A stretch of DNA of 64,000 nt from Scylla paramamosain (GCF_035594125.1 NC_087186.1:2434728-2498727), one strand, 5' to 3'; numbered from the stretch's first letter, positions 1-12,154 are shown. Program-made: numbers and translations. Notes: generated by a model not told the origin, from the letters alone.

Positions 1-229
1 AGAATCCTATGCTTCTCCAGGAAGTCAGTGTACAAACCATTCGGAAAAATATCCCCCCAAAAAATAGACTATTGGAAGCATCATGCTTGCAACAAGCCTT
101 TTGTTTCTGAGGCACATAGAAAAAAGAGGATGGCTTTTACACACAAATACAGCTCATGAACTGTTGATGAGGAATCTTGTAGACTGATGAATCAGCATTT
201 AGAGTGAATGATACAAAAGGCAAGAGGGT
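1..229. other. Unassigned leading sequence
   Basis: No convincing coding or repeat signal. It precedes a gypsy-like fragment and may be decayed element sequence, but no retroelement motif is readable here. Confidence 0.4.
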
Positions 230-594
230 GTGACATCAGAAAGGATCAGACCTGTGCGATTATTATTATGTGTGTGTGGGTACTACCATAGATTCTTAAA
301 AAATTTTTCTACAGTTATTCTTCCTTTAACTAGATTGCTATCCGAGGGAAATAAGTTTGTATTGGATTCTCATTGTACTAATGCATTTGGCACCATTAAG
401 AAGATGCTAATCAGTGTACCTGTCCTGACCATCCTTGATTCTGACAAAGCCCTTATATGTAGATGCAAGTGATTCTGGTGTAGGTGGTGTACTAGTACAA
501 GAAAGGCTAGGTATTGAGCATCCTATATGTTACTTTTCTGAGAAATTTCTATCATATAAAACAACTATTACACTATTGACGAGATTCTTGGTTT
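230..594 (+). pseudogene. Ty3/gypsy-like RT C-terminus and RNase H start (remnant)
   Basis: Two overlapping reading frames join near position 460. The first carries the end of a gypsy reverse transcriptase thumb/connection (GYYHRFLKNFS, then PLTRLL and VPVLTI). The second carries the start of RNase H (VDASDSGVGGVL, with the catalytic D of VDAS, and CYFSEKFLS). This order is diagnostic of LTR retrotransposon pol. A frameshift separates the halves and the sequence stops at 594, where jockey-like LINE copy A begins. No LTR, protease or integrase is visible nearby, so only about 120 codons of pol survive. The assignment to gypsy rather than another LTR group rests on these motifs. Confidence 0.8.
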
Positions 595-3552
595 GCACTG
601 TTCACGGGGTGCTGTGAACTTATCATTAAACCCAGATGTGACCTCACTAAACGTTTTCCTTTGTGTCTCACAATACAAGGGGACAGTCACAGCCTGCCCT
701 CTAAAGACAACTCTCTTCCTCCACACAAAACTACAAGCACCTAATAACACACACACCCTTTGCTCAAAAATTTTTAAATCATCATGGCGACTCCTACACC
801 TGGCTCGGAGTCCCCATCTGGGGAGGGGACCATAAATGTCCCCAGGTCAGACTGCCTTTCTGTCGACGACACCCCCCTCAACTTTTTCTTCATTAACTTC
901 TGCAACATTTGCGGTCTAAGATCTAATTTTCAATCTGTAGAACACCACCTCTCCTCTTCTAAACCTCATCTTCTTTTCTTCACTGAAACTCTGAGGTGTC
1001 TGAGGCAACTGACAGTAGCCCCTTTTCTGTTCCCTCCTACTTTCTCTATCCTCATTTTCGATCCAAAGCTGGATGCTGCGTTTATGTGCGCAATGACTTA
1101 ACCTGCTCTCGTGCCCACGCTCTTGAATCTTCCGAGCTTTCCAGCATCTAGCTACGACTACAGAGTCACTCTCATACTAAATTTATCTGTGCTGTATACC
1201 TCTCACCTAACTCCTCTGACTATAAGAAATTCTTTGACTACTTAACTTCCAAAGTGGAAGTCTTGTCCTATCGCTCCAATCCCTCCTCAGGATCCCCCTA
1301 AACGAAGGTGCCTCTGGCGTTTTGCTCTGCTAGTTGGGGGGACCTGGGGAGGTATTTTCCTGATTTTCCTTGGAATGACTACTACTTCTGTGTCAGAGAC
1401 CCGTCTTTGTGTGCTGAGCACATAACAGAGGTGATAGTGTCTGGCATGGAGGCGTACATTCCTCACTCTTTTTCTCGTCCTAAACCTTCTAAACCTTGGT
1501 TTAACACAGCTTGTTCTCGTGCTATGCATGATAGAGAGGTGGCCCACAAAAGGTACTTAAGCCTTCCATCACCAGAATCTCATGCACTTTATATTTCTGC
1601 CTGGAACCATGCCAAGTCTGTTCTCCAACTAGCCAAAAACTCCTTCATTAACAGAAAATGTCAAAACCTTTCAAGATCTAACTCCCCTTGTGACTTCTGG
1701 CATCTAGCCAAAAATATCTCCAATAACTTTGCTTCTTCTTTCCCTCCTCTATTTCAACCAGATGGCACCACTGCTATCACATCTATTTCTAAAGCTGAAC
1801 TCTTCGCTCAAACCTTTGCTAAAAACTCTACCTTGGTCGATTCTAGGCTTGTTCCTCCCTCTCCTCCACCCTCTGACTACTTCATGCCACCTATTAAAAT
1901 TCTTCGCAATGATGTTTTCCATGCCCTTGCTGGCCTAAACCTTCGGAAGGCTTATGGACCTGATGGGGTCCCTCCTATTGTTCTCCGAAACTGTGCTTCT
2001 GTGCTTGCACCTTGCCTAGTCAAACTCTTTCAGCTCTGTCTGTCAACATCTACCTTTCCTTCTTGCTGGAAGGAAAGCCTTCCTAACCTGTTCCTAAAAA
2101 GGGTGACTGTTCTAATCCCGCAAACTACCGTCCTGTTGCTTTAATTTCCTGCCTATCTAAAGTTTTTGAATCTATCTTCAACAGGAAGATTCTTAAACAT
2201 CTATCACTTCACAATCTTCTATCTGATCGCCAGTATGGGTTCTGTCAAGGCCGCTCTACTGGTGATCTTCTGGCTTTCCTTACTGAGTCTTGGTCATCCT
2301 CTTTTAGAGATTTTGGTGAAACTTTTGCTGTTGGCTTGGACATATCAAAAAGCTCTTGATAGAGTCTGGCACAAAGCTTTGATTTCCAAACTACTCTCCA
2401 ACGGTTTCTATCTTTTTCTCTGTAACTTCATCTCAAGTTTCCTTTCTGACCGTTCTATTGCTACTGTGATAGATGGTCACTGTTCTTCTCCTAAATCTAT
2501 TAACAGTGGTGTTCCTCAGGGTTCTGTCCTGTCACCCAATCTCTTCTTATTATTCATTAAGGATCTTCTAAACCAAACTTCTTGTCCTATCCACTCCTAC
2601 GCTGATGATACCACCCTGCACTTTTCCAGATCTTTTCATAGACGTCCAACCCTTCAGGAGGTAAACATTTCATGCAGGGAAGCCACAGAACGCTTGACTT
2701 CTGATCTTTCTAAAATTTTTGATTGGGGCAGAGCAAACTTGGTATTGTTCAATGCCTCAAAAACTCAATTCCTCCATCTATCAACTCGACACAATCTTCC
2801 AGACAGCTATCCCCTCTTCTTTAATGACACTCAACTGTCCCCCTCTTCTACACTGAACATCCTCAGTCTGTCCTTTACTTATAATCTGAACTGGAAACAT
2901 CACATCTCATCTCTAGCTAAAACAGCTTCTATGAAGTTAGGTGTTCTGAGATGTCTCCACCAGTTTTTCTCACCTCCCCAGCTGCTAACTCTGTACAAGG
3001 GCCTTAACCGCCCATGTATGGAGTATGCTTCACATGTCTGGGGGGGGGGGTTCCACTCATACTGCTCTTCTAGACAGGGTGGAATCAAAAGCTTTTCGTC
3101 TCATCAACTCCTTTCCTCTAACTGACTGTCTTCAGCCTCTCTCTCATCGCTGCAATGTTGCAAATCTAGCTGTCTTCTACCGCTATTTTCATGCTAACTG
3201 CTCTTCTGATCTTGCTAACTGCATGCCTCCCCTCCTCCCGCAGCCTCGCTGCACAAGACTTTCTTCTTTCTCTTACCCCTATTCTGTCCACCTCTCTAAT
3301 GCAAGAGTTAAGCAGTATTCTCAATCATTCGTCCCTTTCTCTGGTAAACTCTGGAACTCCCTGCCTGCTTCTGTATTTCCACCTTCCTATGACTTGAATT
3401 CCTTCAAGAGGGAGGTTTCAAGACACTTATTCATCAATTTTTGATCGCTGCTTTGTCCCTTTTATGGGACTGGCATTTCAGTGGGCAAATTTTTTTATTG
3501 GATTTTTGTTGCCTTTGGCCAGTGTCCTTCCTACATAAAAAAAAACAAAAAA
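595..3552 (+). mobile_element. Jockey-like non-LTR retrotransposon, copy A (near full length)
   Basis: It starts with GCACTGTTCA, the same 5' end as copy C, and ends in an A-rich tail after a CTACATAAAA motif. The body encodes an APE-type endonuclease followed by a reverse transcriptase. Compared with copy C, about 290 bp of endonuclease is deleted near 1256-1268, removing the GDFN and SDH motifs. RT signatures remain: KAYGPDGVPP (about 1950), GVPQGSVLSP (2510) and SYADDT (2600). A C-terminal region with WNSLPASVFPP lies near 3350. Frameshifts near 2100-2165 and 3040 (a run of G) break the frame. The element interrupts gypsy sequence on its left. Decapod genomes carry many relatives usually labelled jockey or BS; the exact clade is not resolved here. 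Confidence 0.9.
784..3444 (+). pseudogene. Endonuclease/reverse transcriptase of LINE-J copy A
   Basis: Translation begins at the ATG at 784, shared with copies B-F where present, and starts directly with the endonuclease domain; I see no separate upstream gag-like ORF1. Segments are 784-1101 (endonuclease N-terminus up to FFTET, a catalytic Glu region), 1308-2144 (linker and RT fingers), 2166-3125 (RT palm with the YADD box and thumb) and 3025-3444 (C-terminus). The mid-endonuclease deletion and at least two frameshifts mean no functional protein. A complete copy would be about 950 codons in a single ORF, as inferred from copies A and C together. Confidence 0.85.
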
Positions 3553-5186
3553 GAAACTGGGAAGGTCCAGTAACTCCTAAGCCAGCATTACCAAAGGTTC
3601 AAGTTTCTGGTAAGGATCAAAACAGGTTTCAATAATTGGTAGGTATCAAAACAAATGACATGAAAAACGACTGTGACATCGGATTATTGATGGTGGAGAT
3701 CACCACTCATCAGTAACAACAAAATGAAGCGATAGTGAAATCAGTCATAGGAAGATGATAGATCCTAGTGAAAATCATAAAACCTTTCTTTACATATTTT
3801 TTCAAGAAAATGAATATGAAACATGCATCTATACATTGGATGTGACATGAGTGATGGATGAAAGGAGGAAGGGTGAGAGAATCAGCTATAACTCTTTCGT
3901 TTTTGCTTGCATTCCAAGAATAGCACACTTTTTTGGGGGGATACAAATGTCTTTCTTATTAGTTTCCTTGAAAATTTTCCCTCTTCCAGAACACTCTCCC
4001 AATTGAAATCACATCCACTTCTAGTCTCTGGCTCATATCTCTATTGGAGTTAACCCATGAAGAGATTATCTGATAATTTTCATAAAACCAGGCCAAGGAG
4101 AGTTTAGAATATGTATGGTAAAAAGAAAAAGGGAAGACGAAAAGGGAACAAAGAAAAGCAGCCCCTGGAGGAAGAGACAGTCAATCAGGGGAGGCAACAC
4201 TGAAAGGACCACTATCAGAAGGAGGAGAGGAAATAATACCCAATCTCCCCACCACTACTGCCTTCTTTCTGGTCCCAGCTTGTATTCAGGTCAAACCTCC
4301 CTGTTGTTACCTCCTGTTCTAACCCATGTGGCCAATCTGGTACTATCAACCCTCCAGCAGAAACAATGAGAGGTTACAGAGTAGGGGAGCTGTGAGTGGC
4401 TGTGGCATGCCAGAAAGGTGGGGACGAGGTGAAGGATGGGGAGATGATAAGTTTTCTTCCTCCCCTACTACCTATCTAGTGGCCAGAATGCAGAAAGTCA
4501 TAATGCTGATACAGCCATAATGACAGCAGCAGTAAGAGGCAATAGGGAGTTAAGTGTGGCTGCTTGACTCCTATCTGCTAGCTCCTATCTGCTAGGGTAA
4601 CAGCTGCCACCTTCCTTTCTGGGACAACATGGAAGAATACACTATGGCACCCAACCATTTCTCTCCACCCATCAACATTTGCCAGCCCACAGCTAAGCAC
4701 TCCTGAGTTTCCCTTGTATCCTGTTAGGTTAGGATAGGTTAGGTTTCCAATCTCCTGGTCCCCACCCGGAGCAAGGGAGAAATAGGTAGGGTTACCCATC
4801 CTCAGCCTTGGAGTTTAGGGCTTCCTGCCAGTCAATGATTTATCTATTTATTTTTGTTCTCTTGCATGTCAACTATATAGCAAACTACAGAAATTGCCAC
4901 CCTTATTTTCTCCACTCCTCCCTTGGCAGTAGAACTCCTGGTTGGTTGTCTGGTTATTTGTTTTGTTATAGTCACTTTTCATTATCTACTGTTTGGTGAT
5001 TGCTAATATGTGACTGGGTGCATTGGCACACAAATAAGAGCCACAACCCTTAATTCATCAAATATTTTTTTCTTTTAGTCATCATACTTAATTCTTACCA
5101 AGAGAAGCTTTATCCTTGCATACATTTCCTTTGTGCTAGCTCAGTGTGTAATGACCTAAACATCAAAGTCCCACAATTCTGCTGTA
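3553..5186. other. Unassigned intergenic or decayed repeat sequence
   Basis: No coding exon recognised. A basic, low-complexity frame (4115-4369, rich in Lys and Arg) has no recognisable domain. Positions 4722-4747 hold four TTAGG-like words (GTTAGGTTAGGATAGGTTAG), resembling the arthropod telomere repeat but far too short to be more than an interstitial trace. Confidence 0.4.
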
Positions 5187-5192
5187 GAAGTG

Positions 5193-5330
5193 CAGCTATT
5201 ACTCAATCAGTAATGTGGTGGGCCTTCATGCTTGGTGTCCTGAGTTCAATCCCTGACACAGTGCCTTTCTCTTAAAGCTCAAATTTATTTGAGTTTCATG
5301 ATCAGTTACTCAGTATTTCAATACAATGAA
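5193..5330 (+). repeat. tRNA-derived SINE-like repeat, copy 1
   Basis: It has an A-box-like stretch (TACTCAATCAGTAATGTGG) and a B-box-like GAGTTCAATCC about 45 bp downstream, spaced as in a tRNA head, followed by a non-tRNA body. The body matches the copy at 5590-5720 (TTTCTC..AAGC.CA.ATT.ATTTGAG and a later CTCAGT.TTTC). No poly-A end or target duplication was identified, so the 3' limit is approximate. Confidence 0.55.
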
Positions 5331-5589
5331 ATGTGATTACACCATAGTTTGAGACAAGTGGAATGCCCTAGTGTGAGGCAATACCTTGGTAGGCACCTAA
5401 GTGGTGTAATGTTCTCTAGGATAAGGCACCACAGACACATTTGAGCTATTTATGCTTTTGTGTTTAACCTTACAGGAAATGGGATATTTGTTCAATTCCA
5501 TACAATTTAATGTAAGAGAAGAAGAAAAGTTACGCAGTGACCCAAACATGTAGGTTGCACTCTCCTACTTGAGAAGTTGATGTACCTAC

Positions 5590-5720
5590 TGCTTTGCTCA
5601 ATTGGTAAAATGCTTAGTTATAATGTTTGGAGTAGCAGATTAATTTCCCAACACAATGCATTTCTCAATAAGCCCAGATTCATTTGAGATTCTATGTCAA
5701 GTGCTCAGTTTTTCTATATA
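5590..5720 (+). repeat. tRNA-derived SINE-like repeat, copy 2
   Basis: Starts GCTCAATTGGTAAAATGC, a good tRNA A-box context, with a decayed B-box (AGATTAATTTCC) and the same downstream body as the copy 398 bp upstream. Both copies lie in the same orientation. Divergence between them is substantial, so they are old or belong to different subfamilies. Confidence 0.55.
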
Positions 5721-6226
5721 TTGAGCACGTTGTAGTTATATTCTGCAAATAATCATACTTATGGTCTCATCACATTGTAGTTCTCAGTAGCTATCTGTGG
5801 TATCAAGAGATGTAGCTAAAACACAGGAGGGTTTTCATGTCCCTGTTGTACAGTTATTGTATATCCAATCAGTGGCACACTATCAATAAAGGTAGTCAGT
5901 TTTATTTTTGTTATACTGTGACTGGCAGTGACACAACTTATTTTGGAATTATAGTCTGCTATACCAAAGGATTGCAGTTTCCTGCCTTAAAAGGGGTTTT
6001 CTTTTAATGAAACTGTATAGAATACAGGGTTATGCTGTTAGTCCATATGCCATGCAAATTATATATGATACTGCAAACTGACCTATGAACAGTGTTCCTA
6101 AATATGCAACATTATCTAGAATCAGATATAAAGATGAGCAGGTAGATTGTGATCATGAAGTAAAAAGCATAACTTTTACCTTACATTCATTACATCTTAC
6201 ATTTTAAAGATATGAGTGTTGAGTAC
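5721..6226. other. AT-rich intronic or intergenic sequence
   Basis: No coding signal or known repeat recognised. It lies 3' of the dehydrogenase exon on the minus strand and is therefore probably intronic to that gene if the gene is intact. Confidence 0.4.
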
Positions 6227-6417
6227 CTTAGAAAGCATAACTGGTGCTACAGAGTTCACAAGAAAGGTGTCCACCATCTGCTGCCACTTCACTTGAGTAA
6301 TGCGTGTAGACTTTGGAGCTATACCAGCATTGTTGATGAGCAGGTTGAGACCATGGTTACCCACTATCTCTCTCACCCACTTAACCAATGCAGTATAGCT
6401 TCCCTCATCCACTACAT
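6227..6417 (-). CDS. Exon of a short-chain dehydrogenase/reductase (sniffer or C-factor-like)
   Basis: A 191-bp exon read on the minus strand. The intron side shows TTGTGTTTCAG before the exon, and the exon ends AAG followed by GTACTC, so acceptor and donor are both present. The first two bases complete a codon and 63 codons follow without a stop. The protein has GLNLLINNAGI, the NNAG motif that stabilises the Rossmann core in classical SDRs, and VNSVAPVMLSK, matching the carbonyl-reductase-like sniffer/C-factor branch. Upstream DVVDEGSY fits the conserved DV..D adenine-ring motif of that group. The catalytic YxxxK and the N-terminal TGxxxGIG should lie in neighbouring exons, which I could not find in the window. 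This is the only host-gene coding piece I can support. It may be an active gene with long introns or a lone duplicated exon. Confidence 0.8.
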
Positions 6418-7749
6418 CTGAAACACAATCAACATCAAGATCATGATAATTATGTTTACTAAATCAAACTGAGTCTAACAGGGAGCATCTAAAAAATATA
6501 TATAAAACTTTCATATATGAAGTGGATCAGCAAGCTAGTGCAGTGTGTTTGTGATAGGAATGCTCTTTAAACGTGATTTTGAATTTTCTTTCAACATGGC
6601 AAGACAGAGTTATCAGGTTGTATAACAGAGTAACATGTGTTTAGTGTTTTTGGTGCCTTGATTCAAGTTTAACAATAGAGAAGCTTAAAGAAAGGCATGT
6701 TTGTGTTAAATTGTTTAATATCAGACAAATTTCTATGGAGACTTCTTATTGTCATGTTGATGGCAGATGACAAGGGAGGAAAGTCACACACTTGTGCTTT
6801 CTGGCTGTATTACCATTAAGATGGCAGCAAACACTAGCACACAGGGTGAAAACAGATGAACAGACATGTAGGTGCCTGTAGAGTTTACCAGGCAAGCAGG
6901 AGCAGTAAGAGGTTAGGCATTCAGCTGCTCTATGATTTTCCTCTGTTAGTAGACTCAGATGCCATCTCATTCACCTTCACTTCCCCACTGCCCTCTAAAT
7001 AAATCCAGCAGTAACATCCCCATTTAACTACCCAATTATCAGTTAACTGTTTACAGATAAGGCACAGTAATCTGCTCATTATACTATCCCCTCCCTATAT
7101 TTTTGGGTGCCCTTGACCAACATTCTTATTACTACTGGCTATTCAACTTCACAGTTACACAACAATGCTGGTCTTCTTACACGTCTTTTTAGCTGTTGTG
7201 GCTTCAATGCAGATGCTGCTCTTTCCCCTTCCTTACCATAATTTCCAGACTTTTACTGGGAAGAATTCTATCAGAGGACACATTTCACTCACCAGAGACC
7301 ATTTCACTCACTGCCAGACTCCATTTCCATTCCTCCACCGGCCCAGGCCCTAGATCTAGTCCCAGGTATATCTTTCCAATATTCAGTACTGTAATAGTCT
7401 GTCTGCATGCACAACCTTGTTCTTCCATGCTGCTCACCACTGCATACAAAAGGTTAATTCAGATAATCAATGCACTACAAAGTAGTGTTCTTCTAGGAGC
7501 TCAACACTTTCATTACAAGCCATTCTTATTGCATGGATTATATAGCCACACATTATCAACCATCTTGAAGTAAAATGGTCTTGCCTGAAGGTCATAGTGA
7601 TGCTTTGTGGTCATAGCATATACATGTAGGGTTCCCTCAACCTGATGGTGTATGTTGGATAACCACATCCAAGCTTCTGCAGCATAATCTTTTACAAGTG
7701 GAAGAGAAGTCATCAACTGGTGGATGACTTGTCAGGGGTATTGAGAAAC
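6418..7749. other. Unassigned sequence, possibly intron of the dehydrogenase gene
   Basis: Several open frames (for example 7196-7573) lack recognisable domains or splice context. No repeat family known from elsewhere in the window occurs here. Confidence 0.4.
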
Positions 7750-8600
7750 ACTTATCATATATTTCAGTGGATAAGATGACTTTCAGATAAGATGACCCCA
7801 AAATTTGTCTGAATTTAATGGTTTTAGATGATATCAATGGTATAAGATGACACCCAAACTACCAAAACCATCTGTGGTGAAGTTTAGATCAGTGAACACC
7901 AGACAACTGAGACAATGATATACCAGTACAATGAAAAAAAAAAAAAAAACTTAAATGTATTACCAAATATTAAAGTACCACCATCTTCAAGGGCAAAATT
8001 AAACTTAAAATAAAATTTCCACCAGGTGTTTTTGTACATTTTCATGAAAAAGGTTGGATGAAAAAAAAAGTTTGTTAAAAATATATGCGGTACAATCAGT
8101 TTTCCTAAACACAAACAAACCCTTGCCTTGCACCACCTGCATGTGTTGGGCTATCAGCCGCAATCTTCTCTTATATATTATGTTTCTTTTGATTAGATAC
8201 AGTGATATTCTTGAAATATTTTCTCAGTATATGGACTTCATGCCTATATAACATTGCAAGATGGGGATATTCATCTTTTCCCCAGTTTCTTTTCCTTTGC
8301 TGCTTAGCTTGGGATTCTATGTCTTGAAGACCTTTATATAGCTCCTTCAGCTTTGCTGAAAACTGAGGAATATTTACACAGCCTCCTGTTTTGTCTGTTC
8401 ATAAACAATACCAGCCAGCAAAGCATTGTAGATATACTACATTAAATTTTGTTTACACACTTCAATAGGAAAATATTTCATTGCCTTTTCTCAAAACTGA
8501 TTCCTATTTTACTATGTCTAAGTTTCCCCAGAGTTGTAATATAAGGTTGTTTATTTACAATGGCATTTTGTGTAAAATTTTAAGGTCATTGTTTATTGCA
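7750..8600 (+). repeat. Repeat B (TIR DNA transposon/MITE-like), copy 1
   Basis: It begins with ATATTTCAGTGGATAAGATG followed by further ATAAGATGAC words, matching the left end of the copy at 47345. Collinear matches run through 7830-7990 and 8000-8570 (TTGCCTTGCA, GCCTTGAAGACCTTTATA, AAATTTTGTTTACACACTT). Relative to the later copy, about 1.1 kb is missing near 7995, and neither the Tigger nor the CAGTGGAACC element is present, so this copy shows the empty sites. The right terminal repeat is missing. Confidence 0.75.
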
Positions 8601-8822
8601 TTTGTATTCCTTCAGTTCAGTTTTACCACATTGATCTGTTATTAAAACAATGATCTGCTATTACAAATATGAAAGCTGATAACACAATACACCAAGCAAC
8701 TCCTGTGAGTTACAGGTTTGAATTCCAGCTGTTGAGTGATCGGTTCTCACCATGTGACTGCAGAGGGGGGGGGGCGCTGAGACATGCTCACTTGCACAAG
8801 TTTGACATATGAGTATTTTTAT
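8601..8822. other. Unassigned spacer with a possible B-box
   Basis: Contains GGTTTGAATTCC near 8716, which resembles a pol III B-box, and a run of nine G near 8766. The evidence is too weak to call a SINE. Confidence 0.3.
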
Positions 8823-11438
8823 GGACTAAATTTATTTGTGCTGTATACCTCTCACTTAACTCCACTGACTATTAGAAATTATTCAACTACTTAATTTCCA
8901 AAGTGGAGCACATTCTGATTCTCTTCCCTTTTGCGGAGATCTCCATTCTTGGAGACTTCAATGTTCACCACCAACTTTGGCTTTCCTCTCTCTTCACTGA
9001 TCATACCGGTGAACTAGCCTTCAACTTTGCTATCCTCCACGACCTAGAGCAATTGATGCAACACCCTACTCATATTCCTGACCGTCCTGGAGATACGCCC
9101 AACATTCTTGACCTTTTCCTAACCTCTAATCCTTCTGTTTGTGCTGTTACCCTCTCTTTGTTGGGCTCCTCTGATTGCAATCTTATATCTGTATCTTGTC
9201 CTATTGCTCCAATCCCTCCTCAGGAACCCCCTAAATGGAGATGCCTCTGGCTAGTTGGGGGACCTCGAGAGGTATTTTTCTGATTTTCCTTGGAATGACT
9301 ACTGCTTCTGTGACAGAGACCCATCTCTGTGTGCCAAATGCATAACAGAGGTGATAGTGTCTGGCATGGAGGCATACATTTCCCACTCTTTTTCCCAACC
9401 TAAACCTTCCAAGCCTTGGTTTAACAAAGCCTATTCTCGTACTATACATGATAGAAAGGTGGCCCATCACCAGAATCTCATGCATTTTATATTTCTGTCT
9501 GGAACCATGCTGAGTCTGTTCTCCAACTAGCCAAAAACTTCTTCATTAAAAGAAAGTGTCAAAATCTTTCACAATCTAAATCTCCTCATGACTTCTGGCA
9601 TCTAACCAAAAACATTTCCAATAACTTAGCGTCTTCTTCTTTCCTTCCTTTACATCAATCAGATGGCACCACTGCTATCACATCTATCTCCAAAGCTGAA
9701 CTCTTCACTCAAACCTTTGCTAAAAACTCTACCTTAGATGATTCAGGGCTTGTTCCTCCCTCTCCTCCACCCTCTAACTACTTCATGCTACCTATTAAAA
9801 TTCTTCACAATGATGTTTTCCATGCCCTCACTGGCCTAAACCCTCAGAAGGCTCATGGACCCTCTTATTGATCTCTGAAACTGCACCTCTGTGCTTGCAC
9901 CTTGCCTAGTCAAATTCTTTCAACTCATATCTGTCAACATATACCTTTCCTTCTTGCTAGAAGTTTGCCCACATTCAGCCTATTGCTAAAAAGGGTGACT
10001 GTTTTAATCCCTTAAACTACCATCCTATTACTTTAATTTTCTGCCTATCTAAAGTTTTTGAATCTATCCTCAACAGGAAGATTCTTAAATATCTATCACT
10101 TCACAATCTTCTATCTGACTGCCAGTATGGGTTCTGTCAAGGCTGCTCTACTGGTGATCTTCTGGCTTTCCTTATTAAGTCTTGGTCATCTTCTTTTAGA
10201 GATTTTAGTGAAACATTTCTGTTGCCTTTGACATATCAAAAGGTTTTGATAGAGTCTGGCACAATGCTTTGATTTCCAAACTACCCTCCTATGGCTTCTA
10301 TCCTTCTCTCTGTAACTTCATCTCAAGTTTCCTTTCTGACTGCTCTATTGCTGCTGTGGTAGACAGTCAGTGTTCTCCTAAATCTATTAACAGTGGTGTT
10401 CCTCAGGGTTCTATCCTCTCACCTACTCTTTTCCTATTATTCATCAATGATCTTCTAAGCCAAACTTCTTGTCCTATCCATTCCTATGCAGATGATACCA
10501 TCCTGCAGTTTACAACATCTTTTCATAAATGTTCAACCCTTCAGGAAGTAAACAGTTCATGCAGGGAAGCCACAGAACACCTAACTTCTGATCTCTCTAA
10601 AATTTCTGATTGGAGCAGAACAAACTTGGTATTGTTCAATGCCTCAAAAACTCAATTCATCCATCTATCAACTTGACACAACCTTCCCGACAACTATCCC
10701 CTCTTCTTCAATGACACTCATCTACAATGAACTCATCTTCAATGACACTCAACTACACTGAGCATCCTCAGTCTGTCTTTTCTTATAATCTAAACTGGAA
10801 ACTTCACATTTCATCTCTACCTAAAATAGTATCTATGTAGTCAGGCGTTCTGAGACATCTCTCAGTTTTTCTCACCCCCAGCTACTAACTCTGTACATGC
10901 CCATGAATGGAGCATGCTTCACATTTCTGGAGGGGTTCCATTCATACTGCTCTTTTAGACAGGGTGGAATCAAAAGCTTTTCATCTCATCAACTCTTCTC
11001 TAACTGACTGTCGTCAGCCTCTGTCTCATCGCCACAATGTTGCATCTCTAGCTATCTTGTACCACTGTTTTTCATGCTAACTGCTATTCTCATCTTGCTA
11101 ACGCATGCCTCTCCTCCTCCTGCAGCCTCGTTACACAAGATTTTCTTCTTTCTCTCACCTCTAATCTGTCCACCTCCCTAATGAAAGAGTTAACCACTAT
11201 TCTCAGTCATTCATCCCTTTTTCTGGTAAACTCTGGATCTCCCTGCCTGCTTCCATATTTCTGCCTTCCTATGACTTGAACTACTTCAAGAGGGAGGTTT
11301 CAAGACACCTATCCTTCAATTTTTGACTACTGCTTCGGACCCTATTCAGGGACCAGCATCTCAGTGGGCTTTTTTTTTTTTTATTAGATTTTTGTTGCCC
11401 TTGGTCGGTGTCCCTCCTACATAAAAAAGAAAAAAAAT
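8823..11438 (+). mobile_element. Jockey-like non-LTR retrotransposon, copy B (5' truncated)
   Basis: It begins inside the endonuclease at the point equivalent to 33164 in copy C and ends with CCTACATAAAAAAG. The endonuclease keeps GDFNVHH (near 8955), but the SDH motif reads SSDCN, so the catalytic His is replaced. The RT frame is broken in several places. Positions 10269-10676 remain open with GVPQGSILSP and SYADDT. A small extra block (ATGAACTCATCTTCAATGAC near 10725) is a local duplication. 5' truncation with an intact 3' end is the usual product of target-primed reverse transcription. Confidence 0.9.
8903..10676 (+). pseudogene. Endonuclease/RT fragments of LINE-J copy B
   Basis: 8903-9283 encodes the C-terminal half of the endonuclease. 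9255-9530 continues into the linker in another frame. 10269-10676 encodes the RT palm with intact YADD. Between them (9530-10260) the homology continues with stops and frameshifts, for example loss of part of the GPDGVPP motif near 9860. The protein is not recoverable as a single frame. Confidence 0.8.
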
Positions 11439-11606
11439 TGTAATCATTTTCAGGTATTTTAATGACCAAACCAAACTTGGAGACTGATGAAGCTGAGGTT
11501 CGCAAAGCCATAATGATTTATTTGAGGAATACAAGGGATAGGTGTTTTGGCAAAAAAATGACACAATGATCTTCATTCAGGTACTAGTCAAGAGTCCCTG
11601 TAATTC

Positions 11607-11608
<2 letters not shown>

Positions 11609-11687
<79 letters not shown>
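11609..11687. repeat. (TA)n microsatellite, about 79 bp
   Basis: Uninterrupted alternating AT that directly abuts one terminus of repeat A copy 1 (GATGGCTCATAAGA). Confidence 0.98.
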
Positions 11688-11692
<5 letters not shown>

Positions 11693-12154
11693 TCATAAGA
11701 TGTACCTTTTCTCCAAAAGAAAGTTTCAGGAAATAAGCCTGCATCCTATGAGGCCAAGGTTCAGCATTGAGGCAGTGGTTGGTGGCAACTGAGGCTCTAA
11801 AGTCAAACCCCAGACATCTTTGCACGTGTAAACAAAGTGGTGATTGGTACTAAACCACAAAACAACTCTTTCTTTCAAGGTAACAATATATAATAGGTCA
11901 TACTTACTGGTAATTCACTTAGAATGACACCAGTCAGGAAGAATTTGCCTAAATGACCATGCACCATGCATTGCATGTACCAAAACAAACATGCTGTCGG
12001 TTACGAGCCATACCTAGTGACATGGGCAAGCTTCACTGCGTTCTTTACAGTGTGATGCCGTTACTCCTTGAGGTAAGACACACTTTCATACAATTAAAAT
12101 TGCAGCTATCTTTTAACATTCTTATGAACAAACTTTATTACCCCTGTAGTCTTT

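Noticed and set aside
4115..4369. Basic Lys/Arg-rich frame that could be read as a nucleic-acid-binding peptide
   Set aside because: Low-complexity purine-rich sequence, no domain, no splice or promoter context.
8690..8760. Possible third tRNA-derived SINE head (GGTTTGAATTCC)
   Set aside because: Only a B-box-like word; no A-box at the right spacing and no match to the 5-kb copies' body.
8808..11470. Possible target duplication of LINE-J copy B (GTATTTTTATGGAC and GTATTTTAATGACC)
   Set aside because: The right-hand word lies about 20 bp beyond the A-rich tail rather than adjacent, and the match has mismatches.
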